A stretch of DNA of 9,078 nucleotides from Bacteroidales bacterium UBA3663 (GTDB taxonomy: Bacteria; Bacteroidota; Bacteroidia; Bacteroidales; UBA3663): contig DFJU01000130.1 of assembly GCA_002373755.1 (NCBI GenBank), forward strand, positions 390 to 9,467, in the 5' to 3' direction. This document shows, one piece after another, positions 1 through 5,424 of the stretch. Position 1 is the first letter of the stretch, and each line of letters opens with the position of its first letter. The notes below the pieces were generated by a model. It had not been told where the DNA came from. It saw nothing but the letters and a program-made list of their open reading frames with translations, and searched no databases. The position numbers were made by a program, and so were the translations under genes.

Positions 1-127
1 CCTCCCCGAGGGGAGGAGATTGTCCGTCCAGAGGATAATTCAACAAAATGAGAAATTAAAATATAGGTATTAACTTACCCCCTTTCGGATTAGTTTCCTC
101 CCCCTCGGGGAGGTTAGGAGGGGGTCG
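1..127. repeat. G/C-rich palindromic intergenic repeat upstream of ribH
   Basis: Positions 1-16 form a near-perfect palindrome (CCTCCCC, 2-base centre, GGGGAGG). Positions 97-113 repeat it (CCTCCCC, CTC, GGGGAGG). The second copy is enclosed by an outer inverted pair, ACCCCCT at 77-83 and AGGGGGT at 119-125, so 77-125 can fold into a nested double-stem structure. The AT-rich stretch between the copies (about 40-76) has no convincing gene. This has the look of a small dispersed non-coding repeat of the sort found in many copies in Bacteroidetes genomes; that it is mobile or dispersed here is inferred. It ends about 13 bases before the ribH start, so it may lie in the ribH leader transcript. 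No FMN-riboswitch-like conserved core was recognised. Confidence 0.7.
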
Positions 128-139
128 TAATTTTACATT

Positions 140-601
140 ATGAAAAAGATTGAAGGAAACCTGACCGCCCAAGGTCAGAAAATCGGCATTGTAGCATCGC
201 GCTTCAATGACTTTATTGTAGATCGCCTCATCGGCGGTGCAGAAGATTGTTTCGTGCGTCACGGCGGCAATACCGACGACCTCACTCTGGTCTATGTGCC
301 GGGTGCATTCGAGATTCCGCTCGTTGCCCAGCAGATGGCCGAGTCGGGCAAGTACGATGCCGTCGTCTGTCTCGGTGCCGTCATCCGTGGCGCCACTCCT
401 CACTTCGATATGGTGGCCAATGAATCGGCCAAGGGCATCGCTACGGCCAGCCTCAAGTCGGGTCGTCCAGTCACCAACGGTATCCTCACCACCGACAGCA
501 TCGAGCAGGCCATCGAGCGTGCCGGCACCAAGGCCGGCAACAAGGGCGCCGATGCCATGATCTCGGCCATCGAGATGGTCAATGTGATGAAGGGACTGTA
601 A
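140..601 (+). CDS. ribH: 6,7-dimethyl-8-ribityllumazine synthase
   Basis: This is the penultimate enzyme of riboflavin synthesis. It condenses 5-amino-6-ribitylamino-uracil with 3,4-dihydroxy-2-butanone 4-phosphate to give lumazine, in the cytoplasm, usually as a pentamer or a 60-mer shell. The 153-residue protein has the family's full length. Visible family motifs are RFND (21-24), PGAFEIP (54-60), the [12 protein letters not shown] block with the catalytic histidine H88, GILTTDS (114-120) and [11 protein letters not shown] (126-136). F22, F57, E58, H88, R127 and K135 stand at the same numbers as the active-site residues I recall for the Bacillus subtilis enzyme. The ATG at 140 follows an AT-rich leader without a Shine-Dalgarno sequence, as is common in Bacteroidetes. 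It lacks an exact copy of the CATCGGCC octamer found elsewhere in the window (a one-mismatch copy lies at 423-430). The riboflavin kinase domain downstream acts in the same pathway. Confidence 0.97.
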   Translation: MKKIEGNLTAQGQKIGIVASRFNDFIVDRLIGGAEDCFVRHGGNTDDLTLVYVPGAFEIPLVAQQMAESGKYDAVVCLGAVIRGATPHFDMVANESAKGIATASLKSGRPVTNGILTTDSIEQAIERAGTKAGNKGADAMISAIEMVNVMKGL

Positions 602-606
602 AAAAA

Positions 607-622
607 TCTCAAGAATTTGAGA
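607..622 (+). terminator. Weak hairpin just after ribH
   Basis: TCTCAA (607-612) and TTGAGA (617-622) form a perfect 6-bp stem with a 4-base loop, five bases after the ribH stop codon. An A-run precedes it and AAAATTTAT follows. The stem is A/T-rich and has no real T-tract, so it is at best an inefficient terminator. It may instead be part of the repeat-rich spacer at 629-757, and read-through from ribH into the next gene is plausible. Confidence 0.3.
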
Positions 623-628
623 AAATTT

Positions 629-757
629 ATAGGAGTTGACCGTAGTTATTGGGAGTTAACGGACGGATGTCTGTTCGGCTAAGATTGGGCAATATATAAG
701 TATCGTCTGTTAACTTCCTGAGCGAAGCGATAACTCCTATTAACTCCCATTAACTAC
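629..757. repeat. Intergenic inverted repeat of GGAGTTA type (MITE-like)
   Basis: GTAGTTATTGGGAGTTAA (642-659) matches the reverse complement of 740-757 at 17 of 18 positions. ATAGGAGTT (629-637) is the exact reverse complement of 732-740. The repeats on the two sides are in the same relative order rather than nested, so they look like short GTTA-containing tandem units facing an inverted copy. The 80-base middle holds no gene and no clear promoter (best TAnnTTTG-like match: TAAGATTG, 680-687). The element fills most of the ribH to TlpA spacer. A similar arrangement with different units is at 8370-8503. Its mobility or function is not shown. Confidence 0.6.
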
Positions 758-768
758 AAAAAAGCATT

Positions 769-1566
769 ATGCAAAAAACAATTCTTGCAGCATCGGCCGC
801 AATGCTCCTCTTGTGCGGTTGCGGAAAGCCATCGGCCACAGAAACGACCGACTGGCGCGCTGACCTTGAAGCGTTCAAGCAGTTCAACGACGAGATCATG
901 CAGCAGTACAGCTTGCCCGGTGCGAATCGTGACAGCCTGGAGCAGGTCTTCGTCGAGCGTGGAAAGGCATTGGCCGAAAAACACATGGGCGACACGCTCG
1001 GACTCATGTTCGTCAGCCAGATGGCCGGCGAAATGAGTCTTGCCGAACTGGACAGCGTGATGAACCTGTGCGAGCTCTACAGGAACGATGCCGGCCTGAA
1101 GGAATTGCGCAACGCCAAGGCGAATGAAGCTGCCACATCGGCCGGCGCGCAGTATGTTGACGTCGTCGGCGTGGATGCCAAGAGCGGCAAGGAGCTGAAG
1201 TTGTCCGATTTCGTTGGCAATGGCAAACCCACAGTCGTCGATTTTTGGGCATCGTGGTGCGGCCCCTGCCGTCGTGAAATCTCGAATTCGCTCTCGGCCT
1301 ATGCCGCAAAATACAAGGGCAAGGTGAACTTCGTGGGCATCGCCGTGTGGGAGGAGAACATCGAGGCCACGCAGAAGGCCATGAGCGAACTGCCCATCAC
1401 CTGGCCGATCATCTACGCCGGCAGCCGCGAGAATTCGCCCGCCGAGGCATACGGCATCATGGGCATCCCGCAGATTATGCTCATCGGGGCCGATGGCACA
1501 ATCGTCGCACGTGACCTGCGCGGCGAGGCTATCGAATTGGCCATCAAACAAGTAGTCGAAAAATAA
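769..1566 (+). CDS. TlpA/ResA-family thiol-disulfide oxidoreductase lipoprotein
   Basis: A predicted membrane-anchored thioredoxin-fold protein working on the periplasmic side, where such proteins reduce or exchange disulfides (cytochrome maturation or oxidative-stress roles in relatives; the substrate here is unknown). The N-terminus is a lipoprotein signal with lipobox L15-C16-G17-C18, so C18 is the likely lipidated residue. Residues about 20-125 are a helical N-terminal region typical of Bacteroidetes TlpA proteins. The thioredoxin domain follows, with the active site WCGPC at 163-167 in the context VVDFWASWCGPCRRE. The cis-proline loop GIP has P234, and a C-terminal RDLRGEAIE motif is present. 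Length is 265 residues. It lies 167 bases after ribH behind a repeat element and only 6 bases before the riboflavin kinase gene, so those two are almost surely co-transcribed. Three octamer copies (791, 830, 1136) and one at 1488 fall inside it. Confidence 0.93.
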   Translation: MQKTILAASAAMLLLCGCGKPSATETTDWRADLEAFKQFNDEIMQQYSLPGANRDSLEQVFVERGKALAEKHMGDTLGLMFVSQMAGEMSLAELDSVMNLCELYRNDAGLKELRNAKANEAATSAGAQYVDVVGVDAKSGKELKLSDFVGNGKPTVVDFWASWCGPCRREISNSLSAYAAKYKGKVNFVGIAVWEENIEATQKAMSELPITWPIIYAGSRENSPAEAYGIMGIPQIMLIGADGTIVARDLRGEAIELAIKQVVEK

Positions 1567-1572
1567 TCAGCT

Positions 1573-1968
1573 ATGTCAATCCGATTGGGTGGCACCGTGG
1601 TGCACGGTCAGCAGCTGGGCCGGCGCTTGGGTTTCCCGACGGCCAACCTTGATGTCGGCGAGATTCTGCCGCCGTTGCCTGCCTCGGGCGTCTATGCCGC
1701 GTGGGCTACGTTGGCCGACGGACGCACCTTCCGCGCCATGGTCAATGTGGGCTACAGGCCGACGGTCGATGCTACGCGGAAAAAGCTCTCGATTGAGGCA
1801 CATCTGGACGGCTTTGCGGGCGATATTTACGGCCAACGCCTCTCGCTCGACCTCGTCTGCTGGCTACGCGACGAACGCCGTATGGCCTCGCTGGAGCAGC
1901 TGAAAGCCCAGTTGGCCGACGACCTCGCTGCCGTGCGCCGGATGCTGGCCGATGGGAATCAGTCGTGA
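1573..1968 (+). CDS. Stand-alone riboflavin kinase domain (RibF C-terminal domain only)
   Basis: Predicted to phosphorylate riboflavin to FMN with ATP in the cytoplasm. The 131 residues match only the flavokinase half of bacterial bifunctional RibF. Visible motifs are G-x-VVHGxxLGRRLGFPTANL (7-26) with the PTAN nucleotide/Mg-binding motif at 22-25, ASGVYA (37-42), VNVGYRPT (57-64), the catalytic glutamate E75 in LSIEAHL, IYGQRL (85-90), and LRDERRMASLEQLKAQLADD (98-117). The N-terminal FMN adenylyltransferase half (about 180 residues in usual RibF) is absent. Upstream sequence is the intact TlpA gene 6 bases away, so this is not a frameshifted full-length gene. It is followed by a strong terminator. 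It could be the cell's flavokinase, with a separate FAD synthetase, or a paralogue beside a normal ribF. The product family is clear; its role relative to any ribF elsewhere is open. Confidence 0.9.
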   Translation: MSIRLGGTVVHGQQLGRRLGFPTANLDVGEILPPLPASGVYAAWATLADGRTFRAMVNVGYRPTVDATRKKLSIEAHLDGFAGDIYGQRLSLDLVCWLRDERRMASLEQLKAQLADDLAAVRRMLADGNQS

Positions 1969-1989
1969 CGTGCCTGCAAATTACAACGT

Positions 1990-2031
1990 GCCCCGAAAAT
2001 CCGCAATGGACTTTCGGGGCGCAGTTTTTTT
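1990..2031 (+). terminator. Strong intrinsic terminator after the riboflavin kinase gene
   Basis: The left arm 1990-2002 (GCCCCGAAAATCC) pairs with the right arm 2008-2020 (GGACTTTCGGGGC) at 12 of 13 positions around a 5-base loop. A run of seven T follows at 2025-2031. It lies 22 bases after the stop codon of the plus-strand unit. On the opposite strand the hairpin is not followed by a T-run, so it acts mainly on plus-strand transcription, although it separates two convergent units. An octamer copy (2034-2041) follows directly. Confidence 0.92.
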
Positions 2032-2045
2032 GTGGCCGATGGCTT

Positions 2046-3335
2046 TCAGTCGGGATATTTCCGGAAGTAGTCATCGACGGCGCTGAGGGATTTTTGCAAA
2101 ATCATGCGCATCGAGTCCTGCTTGGCCGAATCCTTTTCCTGCTCAATGTGCTGCCGGTAGTCAGCGACCTCTTTTTCCCACTCTTCCGAACGCAGGTATT
2201 GGCGCATGAAGGAAATGAAATCTGTCACACGGGAATCGGTCTGCATGGCCGAGATGAGCCATTGGCCGTCCAGCAGGACCACCTGCATTGAAAAATCCAT
2301 AATGCAATGTTCTTCAGCCCAATAAATGACGCCGACATTGACGGTGGCAGAATCTTCGCGCACAGGATGAATATGGACGGAAAAAACTTTCTCCATGCTA
2401 CTTTCCCACCCAGTTCCACTAAATTCAGAAAGTTCATCCGAATAGCCGATTCCTCCATCAATATCATTTGAGGGAATTGCAAATGCCTCCTGAAGACGTG
2501 CTGCAAGTTTCGGCGAGAAATATAGCGGGAAAGAATCCGATGGTGTACTCCAAGTTTTATTTCCGCCAGGAATCGCCAAATACAAATCCTTGCAACGCTG
2601 CTCGGTCAAGCCGGTTGTTGCAATCTGGCTCGCAAGTTCAGGCGACGCGTCGATGAGGAAATGCTCGTCGGGCGCATCGGCCCACGTGACTGAATCGGGA
2701 TAAAGCTCAAAATAGGCATCAATGCCGTGATGACGGTCATCATCCTTCAAGCCCAACTCGCGGAAGATGGTGCGCCGTTCATTCAATATCCTGCGCGTCC
2801 GTTTCTGAAAGTTCAGGCCGTTTTCGCCGAAGTCATCGATGCGCCATTGGCCATCCACAGGCAACAACGAGAAAACAGCAGTCGCCTTTTCGTCCTTTCT
2901 GTAATATTTTATTGTCAGTTGGACCTCGACCAATGCCGTGTCTGCGTGCATCGAAACCGCAATGCTGTCAATCTGACATTTATCACTATCCCATCGCGTG
3001 AACGGACTCGAATAGAATTCTGGCCATTCACAATACCGATATGCATCCACTTTCACGAATTCCTTCATCATGCTTTGGGCCTTGGCCGTGAAATAATCTG
3101 CATTTTGGCCGATGCAGATCGTATCGGCGTTGCAGAAACCGGACTTCCAGAAGATTTCCCTGGCCAATGAGTCGGAAGGCGGCACCAGGCTCTCAACTTG
3201 TTCGACTGGTGCATCGGCCGCAGTTTCGATGCTGTCTTTTTGCGCCGGCTTCATTGTAGTGTTTTCACGCTTACCGTTGCAGCCGCAGCAGAGCGCTGCG
3301 GCCACAAGGTATATTGGTAAAAGGATGTTTTTCAT
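2046..3335 (-). CDS. Predicted lipoprotein with two similar NTF2/DUF3828-like halves
   Basis: No specific function is recognised. The 429-residue protein starts with a lipoprotein-type signal (MKNILLPIYLVAAALCCGC; C19 is the likely lipidated residue, though C16 at the -3 position is unusual) followed by a charged linker to about residue 50. Two similar units follow, about 55-214 and 235-429. Each has an alpha-helical start, a beta-rich part ending in a DGQW motif (161-164, DGQWRIDDF; 356-359, DGQWLISAM), then helices ending in a D-x-YF-x-x-YPD motif (206-213 and 422-429). This resembles DUF3828/NTF2-like modules, as I recall them, common in exported Bacteroidetes proteins of unknown role. It starts 18 bases after the glycosidase gene, so they form one transcription unit. 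Base composition is visibly more A/T-rich than its neighbours (for example about 45% GC at 2461-2520). Anchoring in the envelope is inferred. Confidence 0.8.
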   Translation of the reverse strand: MKNILLPIYLVAAALCCGCNGKRENTTMKPAQKDSIETAADAPVEQVESLVPPSDSLAREIFWKSGFCNADTICIGQNADYFTAKAQSMMKEFVKVDAYRYCEWPEFYSSPFTRWDSDKCQIDSIAVSMHADTALVEVQLTIKYYRKDEKATAVFSLLPVDGQWRIDDFGENGLNFQKRTRRILNERRTIFRELGLKDDDRHHGIDAYFELYPDSVTWADAPDEHFLIDASPELASQIATTGLTEQRCKDLYLAIPGGNKTWSTPSDSFPLYFSPKLAARLQEAFAIPSNDIDGGIGYSDELSEFSGTGWESSMEKVFSVHIHPVREDSATVNVGVIYWAEEHCIMDFSMQVVLLDGQWLISAMQTDSRVTDFISFMRQYLRSEEWEKEVADYRQHIEQEKDSAKQDSMRMILQKSLSAVDDYFRKYPD

Positions 3336-3353
3336 CGGATTGTGAATTGATTG

Positions 3354-5120
3354 TTATTTTCTGAACTCCGCGTCGGGCGAATCCATCAGCGCACGCAGAT
3401 AGTTTTCAGCCTTCTGGAGCAGTTCGGGATTGGAGGGCGCGGCGGTGTTGCTGTACCACAGGATGCCGCGCACGGCGTAGGGAGCCATCGGCCGCAGCAG
3501 GATTTTCTGCCACTTGCCGCTCTCGGTCGCGAAACTGTTCACCTTGGCACCCGGAGCCGTGGCCGAGATGATGCCCACCACGCGCTTGGCCTTGCTGTGC
3601 GTGCGGATGGGCGACAGTTGCCAGTCAGTCCACTCGCCCGACGTGGGCGTGAGCAGCATACGCACCTCGGTGTCGGCCGCCGAGAGTTTCAGCCGCTGCA
3701 TGTTGGTCGTGTCGGCAGCATTGCCTGCAGCCAGCCAGACGTCGCCGAACACCACATCGATGATTTCTTTGGTCTCGCCGTTGCACGTTGCCGTAATCTT
3801 GACGGGTTTGACCGACGGTTTCTGTCGGGGCAGGCGGACTTCCCATCGGCCATGACCATCGGCCACAACCTTGAAGCGTTTCTTGGCCAATGTGACATCG
3901 ACCGTCGCGCCCACGGGAGCCTCGCCCCAGATGCTCACCTCGCGGCCGGCCTGCAGCACGCAGTGGCTGGTGAAGCCGTTGCCCATGCGGAACGGGTGCG
4001 GGAAGTGCAGCTCCGACTTGCCGAAGTCCTGCGAGGTGGCCACTGCGATGCCTCGGCGCATGTCCTTATCGACGGCGCAGAAGAAGTGATAGACCACGCC
4101 CTGCCACTTGAGAATGAAGGTCTTGTGCGAGAAGAGGTCATCGTAGGCCTCGGTCGGCCAGATGAGGTCGTCGCCCTGCCAGTCTTCCCAATGGATGAGG
4201 TCGTGGCTGCACGAGAAGGTGTTGTAGGCCGCGTAGGGGCGCGACGGGTCGAAGGCGCGGAAGTAGAACATCACGTAGAGCGGAGGTTCATTGGCCGATG
4301 CCTCGCGGAACTTCACGATCTGCGCATCGCCCGTGATGGTGCCCTTCACCTCGTGGTGGAACACCGGATTACCCGCGTAGCGTGTCCAGTGGCGCAGGTC
4401 GTCGCTCAGGGCAAGGCCGATGCGTTCGGCACCGAGGCCGGTCTCGGGATGTCGGCCATAGGCATTGTAGTAGAGCAGATATTCGTGGCCGAGGGTGCGT
4501 GCCGTGTCGCGATAGACGAGCGGCTTGTAGTGCGTGCCGGTCTCCCACCATTGCACGGTGCTGTCTTTGGGCGACAGGACAGGCGCGTCGAGCACGTCCC
4601 ACTCCAGCTGGCGGCTGCCGTCGCGCAACTTCTGTTCGAAGGCTTTGGCATCGACATTGGCCATACCGATGTGGAGCGGCTGGGCCTCGTAGCCCTTGTT
4701 CTCGCCGCCGAAGTAGCTCATCCAGTAGCGGCCGTCGAGCGTACCGAGCGTCTGGTCGTCGCTGCCCCACGTCCACTGCGTCAGGGCGGGGAATCCGGCA
4801 CGCTGCTGCTTGTCCCAAGTGCCCTCGCGGAAGGGGAGCAGGCAGCCCACCTCGCGCCAGTGCAGCAGGTCGTCCGACGTGGAGAGCCAGGTCTCGTAGC
4901 CCTTGCCGTCGAAGATGACGTAGGTCATGTACCAGCGTTCGCCGATGCGGAACACGGTGGGGCAGTCGGTCATGTGGTCGCCGTCCTTGGGCGCGACGAC
5001 GAGGCCGTACTTGTAGGGCGTCCGGGCATCGTCATAGACGGCCTTCATCTCTTCTTGCGACTGAGCCCAGCCGATGGCGGTGCAGAGAGTCGCTGCAATT
5101 GTCAGGAAAAACTGTTTCAT
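3354..5120 (-). CDS. Secreted propeller glycoside hydrolase (GH43/GH32-like) with degenerate sialate-O-acetylesterase-like tail
   Basis: An exported glycan-active protein of 588 residues. MKQFFLTIAATLCTAIGWA is a signal peptide, cleaved probably before Q20, with no lipobox. The start at 5120 is chosen because the signal peptide begins there; the in-frame extension to 5207 looks non-coding. Residues about 35-365 fit a five-bladed beta-propeller glycosidase of the GH43/GH32/GH117 superfamily. The blade motif S-x-DL-x-x-W occurs three times (82-88, 239-245, 305-311), with TDCPTV (51-56) and GDAQIV (264-269) as possible sites of acidic catalytic residues. The exact family and substrate are uncertain. 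Residues about 383-588 resemble the start of a sialate O-acetylesterase (VLQAGREVSIWGEAPVG 388-404; GDVWLAAG 459-466). The GQSNM nucleophile motif is replaced by G-NAADTT-NM (466-474), the later WYQGESN block reads WYSNTAAPSN, and no closing catalytic D-x-H block is seen. It heads a two-gene unit with the lipoprotein. Confidence 0.82.
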   Translation of the reverse strand: MKQFFLTIAATLCTAIGWAQSQEEMKAVYDDARTPYKYGLVVAPKDGDHMTDCPTVFRIGERWYMTYVIFDGKGYETWLSTSDDLLHWREVGCLLPFREGTWDKQQRAGFPALTQWTWGSDDQTLGTLDGRYWMSYFGGENKGYEAQPLHIGMANVDAKAFEQKLRDGSRQLEWDVLDAPVLSPKDSTVQWWETGTHYKPLVYRDTARTLGHEYLLYYNAYGRHPETGLGAERIGLALSDDLRHWTRYAGNPVFHHEVKGTITGDAQIVKFREASANEPPLYVMFYFRAFDPSRPYAAYNTFSCSHDLIHWEDWQGDDLIWPTEAYDDLFSHKTFILKWQGVVYHFFCAVDKDMRRGIAVATSQDFGKSELHFPHPFRMGNGFTSHCVLQAGREVSIWGEAPVGATVDVTLAKKRFKVVADGHGRWEVRLPRQKPSVKPVKITATCNGETKEIIDVVFGDVWLAAGNAADTTNMQRLKLSAADTEVRMLLTPTSGEWTDWQLSPIRTHSKAKRVVGIISATAPGAKVNSFATESGKWQKILLRPMAPYAVRGILWYSNTAAPSNPELLQKAENYLRALMDSPDAEFRK

Positions 5121-5424
5121 ATCGTTTGTTTTTGGGTGTATTCCGAGTGGGTTGCGGCCGATGGGAATCGTCGGACAAGACCCTTGTACAGAGCCTTCAG
5201 ACGGCATTTTACGGTCGTTTTATGGCCGATGTCGCCCGCGCAAATTGTCGCGAATTTAGTGCGTTCCGACCACCCGCGCAAAAAAACGTGTTGAAAACCA
5301 TAAAATTGCGCGGCAAAAGTTTATGACGTTGAGTTTTTTCCTATCTTTGCGCGCATGATTTTAACGTAACGCATTGCCCGCAAAGCCGTCGGATGGCGGT
5401 TGGGCGATGACTCTTCTTTACAAA
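5121..5424. other. Divergent intergenic region between glycosidase and S41 peptidase genes
   Basis: About 300 bases without a supported gene, separating the minus-strand glycosidase unit from the plus-strand peptidase unit. It holds the plus-strand promoter at 5342-5349 and two exact octamers in the same orientation (5156-5163 and 5224-5231, 68 bases apart). For the minus-strand genes no exact CAAAnnTA (reverse complement of the Bacteroidetes -7 box) is found. The closest is CAAAAGTT at 5314-5321, with one mismatch. No binding-site palindrome stands out. Confidence 0.6.
5320..5349 (+). promoter_or_regulatory. Bacteroidetes-type promoter of the S41 peptidase unit
   Basis: TATCTTTG at 5342-5349 is an exact match to the Bacteroidetes -7 consensus TAnnTTTG and follows a T-rich stretch, as is typical. 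The -33 element is poor: TTTA at 5320-5323, 18 bases upstream, is the best candidate for TTTG. Transcription would start near 5355, giving a leader of about 70 bases before the ATG at 5425. This is the only exact -7 box I found directly ahead of a gene in the window. Confidence 0.72.

Noticed and set aside
1..139. FMN riboswitch ahead of ribH
   Set aside because: The leader is short and made of G/C palindromes and AT-rich DNA; no part resembles the conserved RFN-element core.
56..403. A minus-strand frame covering the ribH leader and start
   Set aside because: Its C-terminal part is only a translation of the G/C-rich repeat, and the rest is antisense to ribH.
754..1551. A 265-codon antisense frame over the TlpA gene
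   Set aside because: The plus strand has a lipobox and the WCGPC thioredoxin motif. The antisense product has no comparable support.
5121..5207. N-terminal extension of the glycosidase gene to an upstream ATG
   Set aside because: It would bury the signal peptide behind 29 residues of non-descript sequence; the ATG at 5120 starts exactly at the signal peptide.
3351..5294. A 647-codon open frame on the plus strand opposite the glycosidase gene
   Set aside because: It mirrors the minus-strand gene, whose product has a signal peptide and propeller blade motifs. The antisense protein shows no domain pattern and is open because stop codons are rare opposite GC-rich codons.
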